The notes beneath the pieces were generated by a model. It was not told the origin of the DNA. It worked only from the letters and a program-made list of their open reading frames with translations, and did not search any database. Shown here piece by piece: positions 30,117 to 40,273 of a DNA stretch of 64,000 nucleotides. The position numbers and the translations under genes are program-made. This DNA is from Porticoccaceae bacterium (GTDB lineage: Bacteria > Pseudomonadota > Gammaproteobacteria > Pseudomonadales > Porticoccaceae): positions 62,001-126,000 of the forward strand of contig JAHEHL010000010.1 in assembly GCA_024644595.1 (NCBI GenBank), in the 5' to 3' direction. Position 1 is the first letter of the stretch; each line of letters opens with the position of its first letter.

Positions 30117-30134
30117 GGCCTGATAAATCAGGCC
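30117..30134 (-). terminator. Rho-independent terminator after alkB-type gene
   Basis: GGCCTGA and TCAGGCC form a perfect 7-bp stem with a TAAA loop. On the minus strand it is followed by TTTTTTT, so it ends transcripts of the AlkB gene 79 nt upstream and isolates the next TonB receptor gene. The plus-strand side has only GTTT. Confidence 0.85.
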
Positions 30135-30212
30135 GTTTGAGTTGAATGTTGAGGGTTCAGTGGGAAAGCCGAGCCAGGCTCGCCGTTATTGGCGACTTGC
30201 GGCCACTGTGGG

Positions 30213-31406
30213 TTACGACGTGGCGGGTTGTTCCTGAGCATGGCGCGCGTAAATTGCATCGCGTTTTTTCGGGCAGATATTAACCTTTGAAAGGTCTCCC
30301 TGAATATGGGGTAACTGGATCACGCGATGATCCATAACTCGGTACCAAAGCCAGGGGATATAGGCCAGCAGGTACATCCCATAGTAGCCGTTGGGGAGTT
30401 CTGGAATGTCCTTGAAGTTACGCAGGCTTTGATAGCGACGCATAGGGTTGGCGTGGTGATCTGAGTGGCGCTGCAGATGGAATAGGGCCAGGTTGCTCAT
30501 AATGTAGTTAGCATTCCAGGAGTGGTGGGGTTGGCAGCGTTCATAGCGGCCATTGGCTTGTTTTTGCCGCAGCAGCCCATAGTGTTCGATGTAATTGGCC
30601 GAGGTCAGTTGATACCAGGCCCAAAAATTGTGAATTGCCAAAAACGGCAACATTATCCAGCCAAACAGATAGATCAGGCTGCCCTGTAAGATGGCGCTGA
30701 GCAGGTAGGACTGCAAAATTTCATTTTTTGCTGACCAGGTGCTGAGGCCCTTTGTGTTGAGTCTGGATTTCTCCAGATTCCATCCGCGCACCATGGTCCC
30801 CGGAATTTCTCGCCAGATAAAAGCATAGATTGACTCACCCATTCGTGAACTGGCCGGGTCATCCGGCGTGGCAACCAAAACATGGTGGCCGCGATTGTGT
30901 TCAACACAGAAGTGGCCATAGGCGGGAACCGCCAGCGCCAGCTTGGCCATCAACTGCTCGATAGCAGTCTGTTTGTGGCCCAGTTCGTGAGCGGTGTTGA
31001 TCCCCAGGCCACTGTAGCCGCCGGCAACAATTGCCGTGACCACGACCGACCAGATGCTAAGGTCGTTGGTGCCAACCACGTAGGCCAGGGCAATTAGCAC
31101 GACAAAATGCATGGGCACTGTCATACAGGTGAGAATCCGGTAATAGGTATCCTGTTCCAATTGCGGCACCAGCTCTTCCGGCGGATTATTTTCATCGCTA
31201 CCAATTAACCAGTCGATAATCGGCAGGCACAGATAGTTGACGACTAATGGCAGCGCCAGGGTCCACTCAGCGCCGGTACGGTAATAGAAGAAAACCCCCA
31301 TCAATGGGAAGGCGGGCATCAGAAACGAGGTAATCCAGAGATAGCGCTTGTTATCAGAGTAGCTAATGGACCCGAGAGTTGGATGATCGAGCTGGTATGT
31401 TTTCAT
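30213..31406 (-). CDS. alkB: Alkane 1-monooxygenase (AlkB family)
   Basis: Membrane di-iron enzyme that hydroxylates alkane terminal carbons. The 397-residue protein shows the family's histidine boxes HELGHK (about 139), EHNRGHH (about 170) and LQRHSDHH (about 309), plus the AlkB signature NYIEHYGL (about 270), with about six hydrophobic segments between. The ORF track starts at 31502; I chose the ATG at 31406 (MKTYQLDHP) because upstream residues have no homology-like character. The electron donors rubredoxin and rubredoxin reductase are not in the window. Related desaturases lack NYIEHYGL, so AlkB is preferred. Own terminator downstream. Confidence 0.88.
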   Translation of the reverse strand: MKTYQLDHPTLGSISYSDNKRYLWITSFLMPAFPLMGVFFYYRTGAEWTLALPLVVNYLCLPIIDWLIGSDENNPPEELVPQLEQDTYYRILTCMTVPMHFVVLIALAYVVGTNDLSIWSVVVTAIVAGGYSGLGINTAHELGHKQTAIEQLMAKLALAVPAYGHFCVEHNRGHHVLVATPDDPASSRMGESIYAFIWREIPGTMVRGWNLEKSRLNTKGLSTWSAKNEILQSYLLSAILQGSLIYLFGWIMLPFLAIHNFWAWYQLTSANYIEHYGLLRQKQANGRYERCQPHHSWNANYIMSNLALFHLQRHSDHHANPMRRYQSLRNFKDIPELPNGYYGMYLLAYIPWLWYRVMDHRVIQLPHIQGDLSKVNICPKKRDAIYARHAQEQPATS

Positions 31407-31620
31407 TATTTTTCTCAGCTTTATAGTTATTATTTTGCTAAATCCTACACGTCTGTTCAACAGAAAAGCAAATAGCCGATTTTGATGACTGTTTTGACGC
31501 ATAAGAGTGTCGCTGTATGGTATATCGAGACGATGAATTCGTTTTACTATGACAGCCGAAACAGAGCCCGATTGCGGCTATGCTCATAGGAATATATTAG
31601 TTAAGGGGTTTGAATCCAAA

Positions 31621-33021
31621 ATGGCGATTAGCACATTTGATTTATTTAGTGTCGGTATCGGGCCGTCAAGCTCGCACACAGTTGGACCGATGCGTGCCGC
31701 AGGACAATTCGTCAGCTCGCTTGCAGAGAGCGGTCGCCTGGCGGATGTGGCGAGAGTTCAGGCGGAAATGTTTGGTTCTCTGGGGGCAACGGGAAAGGGT
31801 CATGGCACCGGTAAAGCAGTGCTCTTGGGTCTTGAAGGGGAGCATCCGGAAACGGTTGATGTGCCAGCAATTGCCGATCGGGTCAAAGCGATTCGCGAAG
31901 GTGGAATAATTACACTGCTAGCCCAGCATCCCATCGCATTTAATGATGAAAGGGATATGATTCTGCACCGTAAAAAAGCATTGAAATTTCATCCTAACGG
32001 GATGCTGTTCAGTGCCTTTGACAGCCGTGGTGAAACAGTCAGTCAGAAGACCTATTACTCTGTGGGTGGCGGTTTTGTCGTCGATGAGAGCGCTGCCGAT
32101 CAGGGCTATCTGATTGAAGACAGCAGTGCGGTTGCCTATCCCTTCAAGTCTGGCGCCGAGCTGCTGAGTCTCTGCGAAGAGCATGATATGAGTATTTCGC
32201 AACTGATGATGGAAAACGAAAAAACCTGGCGCACAGAGCAGGAAGTGCGCGACGATCTGTTGCATCTGTGGTCGGTCATGCAATCCTGTGTGGCAAATGG
32301 GATCAGCAATAGCGGTATTCTGCCCGGTGGCTTACAGGTTCGCCGGCGGGCGGCAGAGCTCCACCAAAAGCTCCTCAGTCGCCCAGAGGCAGCTATGTCT
32401 GATCCGCTTTCAGTTTTAGACTGGGTGACACTCTACGCCCTTGCTGTTAACGAAGAAAATGCCGCGGGTGGTCGGGTTGTCACGGCACCAACCAATGGTG
32501 CGGCGGGGATTATCCCTGCTGTCTTACACTACTATATGCGCTTTGTTCCCACGGCCAATGCCGATGGTGTCGTGAGATTTTTACTCACCGCTGCAGCCAT
32601 CGGGATGCTGTATAAAATGAATGCCTCGATCAGTGGTGCGGAAGTCGGTTGTCAGGGCGAGGTCGGCTCGGCCTGCTCAATGGCTGCCGGTGCGCTGGCA
32701 GAGGTGATGGGCGGCACACCGGCTCAGGTGGAAAACGCTGCCGAGATTGGTATGGAACACAACCTTGGGCTGACCTGTGACCCTATAGGTGGGTTAGTGC
32801 AGGTGCCCTGCATCGAGCGCAATGCGATGGGTTCGGTCAAGGCTATTCATGCAGCGCGTATCGCCTTGCGCGGCGACGGTGCCCACTTTGTGTCTCTGGA
32901 TAAGGTAATTCAAACCATGCGCAAAACCGGTCAGGATATGCATGTGCGTTACAAGGAGACGTCGAGAGGGGGACTGGCGACCCACGTCCTTGAGGTGCCA
33001 GTCAATATTATTGAGTGCTAG
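31621..33021 (+). CDS. sdaA: L-serine ammonia-lyase (iron-sulfur type)
   Basis: Deaminates L-serine to pyruvate and ammonia. The single-chain protein of 466 residues begins with [21 protein letters not shown], the serine-binding start of the beta domain. The alpha domain has the [19 protein letters not shown] loop and the cysteines for the 4Fe-4S cluster ([22 protein letters not shown]). The ORF track starts at 31549; I chose the ATG at 31621 by homology. AAGGGG lies about 13 nt upstream, a long spacing. Together with tdh-kbl it points to amino-acid use. Confidence 0.94.
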   Translation: MAISTFDLFSVGIGPSSSHTVGPMRAAGQFVSSLAESGRLADVARVQAEMFGSLGATGKGHGTGKAVLLGLEGEHPETVDVPAIADRVKAIREGGIITLLAQHPIAFNDERDMILHRKKALKFHPNGMLFSAFDSRGETVSQKTYYSVGGGFVVDESAADQGYLIEDSSAVAYPFKSGAELLSLCEEHDMSISQLMMENEKTWRTEQEVRDDLLHLWSVMQSCVANGISNSGILPGGLQVRRRAAELHQKLLSRPEAAMSDPLSVLDWVTLYALAVNEENAAGGRVVTAPTNGAAGIIPAVLHYYMRFVPTANADGVVRFLLTAAAIGMLYKMNASISGAEVGCQGEVGSACSMAAGALAEVMGGTPAQVENAAEIGMEHNLGLTCDPIGGLVQVPCIERNAMGSVKAIHAARIALRGDGAHFVSLDKVIQTMRKTGQDMHVRYKETSRGGLATHVLEVPVNIIEC

Positions 33022-33034
33022 ATGCTAATCGGCC

Positions 33035-34138
33035 TTAAAGAATCAAATCATATTGTTCTTTGAGGATCGTAATAATCTCCGCTTTGGGATCATCCGGCAG
33101 GGTAATTTTTTTACCGGTAATTTTTTCAGCAATACCTGTATAGGTATCCGAAACGGCCATCAAGACAGACTGTGGCAGCTCATTGTTACGGGCCAGTGCT
33201 GTGCGTTCAGGCATGCGGTTTTTGTTCAGCAGAATATCCGGATCAGGGAAGTGATTTAACAGCATCTGGCGGAAACCCTCCTTGGAGTTTTCGACAATCT
33301 TGCCGTCAGCATAACTGCTGGAATCCCAAATACGCGAGGAGTCAGGTGTGCCGACTTCATCCATATAGATCAGTTTTTCATTGCCCTGTTTGTCGGTGAC
33401 GTAACCAAACTCGAACTTGGTGTCGACAAAAATCTGTCCGATATCAGCAAGTGCGTCGCTAATTACATCAAAGCCTTCGCTGAGCAGTTTTTCATAGACA
33501 TTGATATCATCCAGGTTTCGGAATTCAAAGCTGGCGTAATTGTTCTCGATATCTGCTCGCGAGACATTGACGTCGTCCGCTTCAGGTACGCCGGGAATGC
33601 CTGTGAGAATGCCTTTAGTCGAGGGGGTGATCAGCAGTTCTGGCAGGCGCTGGTCTTTTTGCAGGCCGTCAGGCAGTTCGATGCCACAGAAATTGCGTTC
33701 GCCTTTTTCATAGGCACGCCACATAGAGCCGGTAATATATTGACGACAGATAGCTTCAATCATCACTGGTTTGGCCTTTTGCACAATCCACACCAATGGG
33801 TGGGGAATGTCGAGAATATGGCTGTCGGCCAGACCCTGTTCGCGAAATAACTTGAACCAGTGGTTGGAAATAGCATTGAGCGCCGCACCTTTACCCGGTA
33901 CGCCATTCATACCCTCTTCGCCATTCCAGATGCATTCAAAGGCCGAAATACGATCACTGATTACCATAATCGCCAAAGGTGCATCGGCGGCAACATCGTA
34001 GCCTTTCTCTTCGATCAAGCGGCGGCTGTCAGCTTCGGTCAGCCAGTAAACCGAACGCACCTTACCGCTGTGGACAGGCAAATCGGTGCGAATGGGAAGG
34101 TCATTGTTGGAGGCCAATACCTTTTTAGCAAGACTCAT
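33035..34138 (-). CDS. purC: SAICAR synthase (phosphoribosylaminoimidazole-succinocarboxamide synthase)
   Basis: Joins aspartate to CAIR in purine biosynthesis, using ATP. The 367-residue protein is the longer form found in many gammaproteobacteria, not the 237-residue E. coli form. Seen: [10 protein letters not shown] near the N-terminus, VVIA-like strand in [11 protein letters not shown], the signature [18 protein letters not shown] and the DTKFEFGY motif with the [12 protein letters not shown] loop. AGGA lies about 7 nt upstream of the ATG. It converges on sdaA with 13 nt between stops. An inverted repeat lies 64 nt upstream. Confidence 0.95.
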   Translation of the reverse strand: MSLAKKVLASNNDLPIRTDLPVHSGKVRSVYWLTEADSRRLIEEKGYDVAADAPLAIMVISDRISAFECIWNGEEGMNGVPGKGAALNAISNHWFKLFREQGLADSHILDIPHPLVWIVQKAKPVMIEAICRQYITGSMWRAYEKGERNFCGIELPDGLQKDQRLPELLITPSTKGILTGIPGVPEADDVNVSRADIENNYASFEFRNLDDINVYEKLLSEGFDVISDALADIGQIFVDTKFEFGYVTDKQGNEKLIYMDEVGTPDSSRIWDSSSYADGKIVENSKEGFRQMLLNHFPDPDILLNKNRMPERTALARNNELPQSVLMAVSDTYTGIAEKITGKKITLPDDPKAEIITILKEQYDLIL

Positions 34139-34201
34139 GTTTTTGTCCTGAAGTTGATTAAAAAATAGTGAATTTTGTTTGCCCTACCGAGCGTATTGAA
34201 T

Positions 34202-34224
34202 GCGGTGTAATCGAGTTACATCGC
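34202..34224. promoter_or_regulatory. 23-bp inverted repeat between purC and the SDR gene
   Basis: GCGGTGTAA-TCGAG-TTACATCGC is an inverted repeat with 8 of 9 paired positions. It lies between two divergent genes. The inner TGTAATCGAGTTACA matches 12 of 15 positions of the HexR consensus I remember, more than the gap site does, but a HexR link to purC would be unexpected. It does not resemble the PurR operator. Confidence 0.4.
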
Positions 34225-34352
34225 AGAATTTTAGCAACTCCCTCTACGCTGAGCAAAGGAAACATTGCGGCCATTGATGCGATTTTGTAGGGTGGCTGTC
34301 TAATTCAAATCTAAACCAACTCTAAACCCATTCAAAACTCAGGTTGCACGTT

Positions 34353-35252
34353 ATGACTTCTATACTGATTACCGGTGGTACTGGATTTATTGGCCATCAT
34401 TTTTGTTGCGCCGCCGATCAACTTGGGATGCAGTTGACTGTTCTTACCCGCAATCCTGAAGCGGCGGCACTGCGTCTGCCGGCATCGGTTCGCAGAATAC
34501 AACGGCTCAGCGACCTAGAAGCAGGCTACGTCGCCGATATTGTTGTCAATCTGGCTGGAGAGCCGCTTGCCGATGGTCGTTGGACGCAGCGTCGCAAGCA
34601 GCGCTTCTATGACAGCAGAGTCAATCTAACTGACCGCCTCTATGAGTTCTTTGCCGGGCGAGAGCATCAACCCAAACTCGTGATTAGTGGTTCGGCGATT
34701 GGATTCTACGGGCCCGGCGATCAGCCGGTGGATGAAAACTCTGCGGGAGTGGATGGTTTTTCCCATCAACTGTGCAAAACCTGGGAGCAAAGTGCGCGGC
34801 GTTTTGAATCACTCGGCTGTCGTGTCTGTTATCTCAGGACCGGTATTGTACTGGGCGAGGAGGGCGCGCTGGCGAGGATGTTGCCGGCGTTCAAACTGGC
34901 TCTCGGTGGACCGATAGGCACTGGTGAGCAGGGTATGTCGTGGATCCATATTGACGATATGGTAGCGATTATTCTCTATTGTATAAACAACCCCGACGTT
35001 TCCGGGCCGATCAACGCCACGGCACCTAGCCCGGTATCCAATGCGTTGTTCAGCGCTGCATTGGGTCGCGTTTTAGGGCGACCAGCTCGGCTGCCAATGC
35101 CAGCGCTGATAGTCAAACTGCTGTTTGGCGAGATGGGTGAGGAACTGCTATTGCAGGGCCAAATGGTTTTGCCGAATAAATTACTGGCCGCCGGATTTGG
35201 TTTTATCTACGTCGACCTCGACAGGGCGCTGAAAAATATTCTCTCGCGATAA
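34353..35252 (+). CDS. TIGR01777-family SDR epimerase (YfcH-like)
   Basis: A 299-residue extended short-chain dehydrogenase of the YfcH/TIGR01777 type; function in cells is not known. Seen: the Rossmann motif ITGGTGFIGHHF at the N-terminus, VVNLAGEPLADGRW, which is typical of the family, SGSAIGFYG, and the C-terminal GEMGEELLLQGQMVLP segment characteristic of TIGR01777. The ORF track starts at a TTG three codons earlier. It converges on the FGGY kinase gene, 18 nt between stops. Confidence 0.88.
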   Translation: MTSILITGGTGFIGHHFCCAADQLGMQLTVLTRNPEAAALRLPASVRRIQRLSDLEAGYVADIVVNLAGEPLADGRWTQRRKQRFYDSRVNLTDRLYEFFAGREHQPKLVISGSAIGFYGPGDQPVDENSAGVDGFSHQLCKTWEQSARRFESLGCRVCYLRTGIVLGEEGALARMLPAFKLALGGPIGTGEQGMSWIHIDDMVAIILYCINNPDVSGPINATAPSPVSNALFSAALGRVLGRPARLPMPALIVKLLFGEMGEELLLQGQMVLPNKLLAAGFGFIYVDLDRALKNILSR

Positions 35253-35270
35253 GCTAACGACAAAGACTCT

Positions 35271-36845
35271 TTATGCCGGATAGCCGGTTATGGCCCTGAT
35301 TGCCTGATAGCTGGGCTTCAGACGTTTATACATCTGTAGATAGACCTGCCTGTAAAGCTGTTCGTAAACCCGATGATTGTCTGCAATCGGTTCAAAGCGA
35401 TCACCTGCATGGGTCATGTTAGCGGCTGCGCTGGCAAAGTCAGGGTAGACACCGCAACCCACCGCAGCGGCGATTGCCGCGCCCAGAGCCGATGTTTCGT
35501 AGGTGTGTGGGCGTTCCACCGGCATACCAAACACATCGGCAGTAATCTGCATAATCTGATCGCTCTGCGAACCGCCGCCTGAAACCAGCAGTCGGGTAAT
35601 TGGTTGTTTGCTGCGTTTTTCCATGCGTTCTTTGCCGGCGCGCAGGGCGTAGGTCAGGCCCTCAATAATGGCTCGGTAGAGGTGGGCGCGAGTATGTACA
35701 TCGCCAAAACCGATAATGGCGCCCTTGGCTTCGGGGCCTTCATTATCTGCGCCGGCACCCCAGTACGGCTGGAGTGTCAATCCCATAGAGCCGGCAGGAA
35801 CCTGTTGTAGCAAATTATCGAATAGTGACTCCGGGCTAACGCCTTGTTGCGTAGCTGCGCTCTGTTCAGGTTGTCCGAATTCCTGTTTAAACCAACTTAC
35901 CATCCAATAGCCTCTTGGCACCATCATCTCGACATTAAAGCTGCCGGGAGTGACGCCGGGATAAGCGGGATGAAAGGGAATCGCCTCGAGGTATTTCGCG
36001 CTGGAGATGTTGAATGTGGCCGTGGTGCCATAGCTCAGACTGCCGGTATTGCTATCGATACAGCCGCTGCCGAGTACCTCGCAGGCCTTGTCCGAACCGC
36101 AGGCGATCAGTGGCAATCCCACTGGTATACCCGTTTCGTCGGCAGCCTGTTGGCTGATGTGACCGAGTGTTTGGCCGGCAGCAACCAATTCTGGCAGCAT
36201 CTCGCGTTTGATTGCTGGCAGGGCGCGCCATTTCCAGTCATTGCTATCGGCCCACTGCAATTTTTCAAAATCAAACGGCAAAAATCCTACTTGGCTGGCA
36301 ACGGAATCTGTATAGCTGCCGGTGAGCTTATAATTGTGATAACCCGATAACAGCAGTAGTTTATCGACCTGCTGCCACAGTGCCGGCTGATTGGCCGCGA
36401 TCCAGTTAATTTCTGCCTGAGCGTGAAAGAAGTCCACAGCCTGTTTGGCGCCCACTGCGCGCATTAACAGTGACTCAACCGCGCCGAGCTCGGGCTTGGT
36501 ATCGACCTGGCGCTGATCCAGCCAGCTGATAGCCGGACGCAGCGGTATACCCTCAGCATCCATGGGTATCACCGTTGCACGTTGAGTGGTGAGCGATACA
36601 GCTTTGATTGCGTCTCGGGGAATATCAAGTTGCTGCCAGAGTTGTGCACAGGCCTGACACAGTGCTTGCCAAAAATAGTCAGCGTGCTGTTCGGCCCAGC
36701 CCGGCTGATCAGAAAAGTAAGGCTCAATCTCTATTTTAGTTTTCGCTATCAGCTGTCCGTTATGGTCAAAGACGATGGCACGGACGCTCTGGGTGCCGTT
36801 ATCGATAGCGAGAAAATAACCTGGGCTTTGCTGTGACTGGTTCAT
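35271..36845 (-). CDS. FGGY-family carbohydrate kinase
   Basis: ATP-dependent kinase of the glycerol/xylulose kinase superfamily, 524 residues. Seen: AIDNGTQSVRAIVFD (phosphate 1 loop), QRQ and WLDQRQ substrate region, ACGSDKACEVLGSG, and GGGSQSDQIMQITADVFGMPVE with the adenosine motif. It differs from ordinary GlpK, so glycerol is only one candidate. The start at 36845 is chosen over 36857 because AGGT lies 6 nt upstream. It is the third gene after the AGPS-like and GlpD-like genes, 18 nt downstream of the latter. The context suggests a three-carbon or alkyl-glycerol substrate (inference). Confidence 0.85.
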   Translation of the reverse strand: MNQSQQSPGYFLAIDNGTQSVRAIVFDHNGQLIAKTKIEIEPYFSDQPGWAEQHADYFWQALCQACAQLWQQLDIPRDAIKAVSLTTQRATVIPMDAEGIPLRPAISWLDQRQVDTKPELGAVESLLMRAVGAKQAVDFFHAQAEINWIAANQPALWQQVDKLLLLSGYHNYKLTGSYTDSVASQVGFLPFDFEKLQWADSNDWKWRALPAIKREMLPELVAAGQTLGHISQQAADETGIPVGLPLIACGSDKACEVLGSGCIDSNTGSLSYGTTATFNISSAKYLEAIPFHPAYPGVTPGSFNVEMMVPRGYWMVSWFKQEFGQPEQSAATQQGVSPESLFDNLLQQVPAGSMGLTLQPYWGAGADNEGPEAKGAIIGFGDVHTRAHLYRAIIEGLTYALRAGKERMEKRSKQPITRLLVSGGGSQSDQIMQITADVFGMPVERPHTYETSALGAAIAAAVGCGVYPDFASAAANMTHAGDRFEPIADNHRVYEQLYRQVYLQMYKRLKPSYQAIRAITGYPA

Positions 36846-36863
36846 AGTGACCTGCATTTTTTA

Positions 36864-38495
36864 TTATCGTTTTTGTGGCTGTCTGCCAGGCAAGCTGTAA
36901 AAGCGCTGCCAGATATCCTGATAGCGACTGACTTCCTGTTGCCAGCGCGCGCTGTCCCAGCCCAGTTCTGAGTTACAAATAGGTTCAAGGGAGGTAAACA
37001 GTTCGCTGCCTCCGTCGCGCAGTAACATTCCCAGGCGAGTGCGGCGCAAGAGCAGGTCATCGAGATGAATCACCGCTTCATGACGCGCGGCCCAGCGGCA
37101 TTCGGCCAGACAAAACTCTGTGTTGGCGATGCGGAGATGCTCTTCTGGCGGTGTGGTTTCCAGAATCGCTTTAGCCTTTGAACCATAGCGTCCGAGCAGA
37201 CGTTGTCCCCAAGTTGGATTGTCGGGAACCAGTTGCTCGGCACTGATGTCGGCTGTGGTAAACACCGTTTCATCTGTAAACGGCTGTGGTTCTGGCAGAT
37301 GTTCGCGGGCGGCGCTCAGGGCATCCAGTGCGATAAGTCTGAACGTGGTCAGTTTGCCACCGCTGACTGTAATCAAACCGTTGTCAGACCAGACTGCATG
37401 ATCGCGGCGCTCCCGAGAAGGGTCTTTGGATTTTTCCGAGCCGATCACTGGCCGCACTCCGGCCCAGGTTGAAATAATATGGCTTCTATCGATTGGGGTG
37501 GCAGGAAACTGCACATTAAATGCACGCAACAGATAGTCGACTTCAGTGTCACTGATGCAGGCTTCAACATCCAGGTCATCGGCATGATCGAGATCTGTGG
37601 TGCCAATCACCGTGGCGCCTTCCCAGGGGTAGACATAGACTCCGCGCTTATCATCCGGGTGTAGAGAGGTCAGAACGTCGGTCAGCGGCAGCAGCTGATG
37701 GGGAATAATTAAATGGCTACCGCGCAGTGGTCGAATACGTTTTTCAGGATTGAGCTGGTTGCGCAGACGATCCGCCCAGGCACCGGTGGCATTGATAACC
37801 GCCGGTGCGTGGAGTTGCAGGGTGCGACGTTGCTGATTACTCTCGAGGTCGCAAACAACAATTCCCTGAACCTGGTTGTTATCGATTATGAGCTTGCCGG
37901 CTTTGGTGTAGTTGATCGCGGTGCCACCGGCCTCAATGCTTTCCTGTAACACACGCAGAACCAGTCGTGAATCATCGACCATGGCATCACTATAGGCTGC
38001 GGCGCCATTAAGATGTTGCTGCTGGAGGCCAGTAAATTTTTCCCCGAGGCGCCGATTACTGAAATAACGATGGTCGCGAATGCCAGCAATAAAATCGTAA
38101 ATTGTCAGGATAACCGCCATGGCCCAGCGGCCGGGGAATAGCCCTTTGCTGATGCTGAAATAAAAGCTGATGCGGTCGACCAATCCGGGTGCTTCTTTGA
38201 GCAAGCGTTCGCGTTCGCTAAGGCTCTCTCTGGTCAGTTTAAGGTCGCCTGCGGCAAGGTAACGCAGACCACCATGAATCATTTTTGATGAGCGACTCGA
38301 GGTGCCGGATGAGAAATCGGTCTGTTCGATTAGCAGCGCACGATAGCCTCGTCGCGCTGCTTCGCGCAAAATGCCAGCACCGGTGATGCCGCCACCAACA
38401 ATCACGATATCCCAGTGCAGCGATTCACCGCGGCTCATTTGCTCAAGCAGTTGCTCGCGTGAGGTGAATAATGCGTTGTGCATATTACTGCTCAT
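36864..38495 (-). CDS. FAD-dependent glycerol-3-phosphate dehydrogenase (GlpD family)
   Basis: Oxidises sn-glycerol-3-phosphate (or a substituted form) to dihydroxyacetone phosphate at the membrane with transfer to quinone. The 543-residue protein has the N-terminal FAD motif DIVIVGGGITGAGILREAARRG, the GTSSRSSKMIHGGLRYL signature, the VINATGAWADRLR region and the TTFRLIA motif; it ends with the C-terminal GlpD cap. The start overlaps the AGPS-like gene by 11 nt (a second ATG at 38483 is possible), so the two are coupled. A glycerol-ether substrate is possible given the neighbours (inference). Confidence 0.87.
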   Translation of the reverse strand: MSSNMHNALFTSREQLLEQMSRGESLHWDIVIVGGGITGAGILREAARRGYRALLIEQTDFSSGTSSRSSKMIHGGLRYLAAGDLKLTRESLSERERLLKEAPGLVDRISFYFSISKGLFPGRWAMAVILTIYDFIAGIRDHRYFSNRRLGEKFTGLQQQHLNGAAAYSDAMVDDSRLVLRVLQESIEAGGTAINYTKAGKLIIDNNQVQGIVVCDLESNQQRRTLQLHAPAVINATGAWADRLRNQLNPEKRIRPLRGSHLIIPHQLLPLTDVLTSLHPDDKRGVYVYPWEGATVIGTTDLDHADDLDVEACISDTEVDYLLRAFNVQFPATPIDRSHIISTWAGVRPVIGSEKSKDPSRERRDHAVWSDNGLITVSGGKLTTFRLIALDALSAAREHLPEPQPFTDETVFTTADISAEQLVPDNPTWGQRLLGRYGSKAKAILETTPPEEHLRIANTEFCLAECRWAARHEAVIHLDDLLLRRTRLGMLLRDGGSELFTSLEPICNSELGWDSARWQQEVSRYQDIWQRFYSLPGRQPQKR

Positions 38496-40098
38496 CCGCG
38501 AGTAACTTACCCGGATTCATTTGTCCGTTGGGGTCAAATAGTTTGCACAGCGCAGCGATAGAGGCGAGTCCCAGCTCGCCTTTCTCTGCAACCAGATAAT
38601 CGCGATGGTCGAGTCCGACGCCATGCTGATGGCTGATAGTGCCACCACAGGCTACGGTTGCGTTGGCCCCAGCAGATTTAAGTTTTTGCCAGCGCTGCAT
38701 AGCCTGCTGGTAACTGTCGCCGAGGCGGAACAGGTACGTGGTATAGATGCTGGACCCCTGCCCATAGACATGACTGAGATGAGTGTAGGCATGTACCTGT
38801 TCACCCTCGTCTGCAAGCGCTGTACGAATTGCCGTTTCGATCGATTCAACGGCTGAGGACAGTCGCGACCAGTCAACAGCGGTCTCCATGGTATCGGCGG
38901 CATAGCCTGCTCGGCCCAATGGATCTCGCAGGTAGGGTGCACGAAAACGACCGTGTGCCCAGTTATCTCCAAGCCCCATCTGGTCGACAATGCCACCCAG
39001 TTTGGTGCAGTGCTCAAGCGCCATTTGCTGGGCGAAATCACAGTGGCGGACACTTCCCGTAACACCAAAAGTCATCATTACCTTGCCGGTGCCAATGCCT
39101 TTTTCAGCTAATGCTTCCTCCAGCGCAACCACGCCGCTGCTATCTTCACCGGCGCCCATGTAGAGTAAGCTGGTTGTTTCCAGAGGGTTGCTGAGGCGTA
39201 CCATCGACAGCGCGATACGCTGCTGGATCAAATCTCGGGCTGCCTGCAGACCCACTTCCCAGGAGGGAAAGAAAACCACCTGAAAGACCTCTTTTTCGGG
39301 CAGTGGTGAAATGCGCACCGTGACGTCGGTAATAATGCCCATACGGCCTTCAGAGCCGAGAATCATTTCACGAATATCCGGTCCTGCAGAGGAGGAGGGG
39401 ATGGTGGGAATCTCAAGTGTGCCGGCAAGGGTTTCAATTGATGCGCCGGCAAAGAGTTTTTCGATACGACCATAATGCAATGACTGCTGGCCACTGGAGC
39501 GGCTGGCAACCCAACCACCAATAGTTGAAAGCTCCCAGGACTGCGGGAAGTGTCCCAGTGTGTAACCATGTTTTTGTAGTTGGGCCTCCACGTCCGGGCC
39601 GCTGGTGCCGGCGCCAAAAGTAGCTAGCAGGCTCTGCTGGTCGATATCAATGAGTTTATTCATCGCGCCCATATCAATTGTCAACACGGGCCGTGCGCTG
39701 GCTTGAGGATTTATGTGGCCGACCACCGAAGTACCACCACCATAGGGGATCACGTCGATATCATTATCTTTGGCATAGCCGAGTAATTCGCGCACTTGCG
39801 CACTGGATTCGGGAACGGCCACGGCATCGGGGAAATGGCCAACATCGCCACTGTGCATGGCCAACCAGTCGGGCAGGCTCTGGCCGCGAGCGTGACGAAC
39901 CCTGATTTCCGGATCTGTGCTAATAAGCGCATGGGCCGGTGCCCTTGAAGTCGGCACGCAAGCGATCACCTCTGCTAGCGTGGCTTCCGGTAATGGTTTG
40001 CCAGAACCGACCAGAGCTTCCAGTAAACCTTTCAGGCCGCTGTTAAGTTCCATCAACAGCTCACTGTTTTCTTTTCCCCAGCCATTCCAAAGACGCAT
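38485..40098 (-). CDS. Alkylglycerone-phosphate synthase-like FAD oxidase
   Basis: A 537-residue FAD-linked oxidase resembling alkylglycerone-phosphate synthase (AGPS), which swaps an acyl for a fatty alcohol on acyl-DHAP to make ether lipids. Seen: the AGPS-like start MRLWNGWG, FAD loop IPYGGGTSVVG, the stretch GHFPQSWELSTIGGWVASRSSG, GSEGRMGIITDVTVRI, PYLRDP, and the C-terminal SHQHGVG, where AGPS of animals has SHHHGVG. The ORF track runs to 40410; I chose ATG 40098 because AGGG lies 8 nt upstream and MRLWNGWG matches the family. First gene of the operon with GlpD-like and FGGY genes. A lactate or glycolate oxidase is less likely. Confidence 0.82.
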   Translation of the reverse strand: MRLWNGWGKENSELLMELNSGLKGLLEALVGSGKPLPEATLAEVIACVPTSRAPAHALISTDPEIRVRHARGQSLPDWLAMHSGDVGHFPDAVAVPESSAQVRELLGYAKDNDIDVIPYGGGTSVVGHINPQASARPVLTIDMGAMNKLIDIDQQSLLATFGAGTSGPDVEAQLQKHGYTLGHFPQSWELSTIGGWVASRSSGQQSLHYGRIEKLFAGASIETLAGTLEIPTIPSSSAGPDIREMILGSEGRMGIITDVTVRISPLPEKEVFQVVFFPSWEVGLQAARDLIQQRIALSMVRLSNPLETTSLLYMGAGEDSSGVVALEEALAEKGIGTGKVMMTFGVTGSVRHCDFAQQMALEHCTKLGGIVDQMGLGDNWAHGRFRAPYLRDPLGRAGYAADTMETAVDWSRLSSAVESIETAIRTALADEGEQVHAYTHLSHVYGQGSSIYTTYLFRLGDSYQQAMQRWQKLKSAGANATVACGGTISHQHGVGLDHRDYLVAEKGELGLASIAALCKLFDPNGQMNPGKLLADEQ

Positions 40099-40273
40099 TG
40101 TAATTACCCTGTTATTGTTGATTTTTGTAGTTTGTTGTTGAGACTTGTCAATGACCGATATAATAAGCGAGATTGAAAATTGATCACTGTCAGCCAACGA
40201 CAGGCGCATCACTAATTCGGCCAGTGGTTGCGTATTTTGGTTGTGATAAAGGGGCCTTATCCCGGATAAAAAG

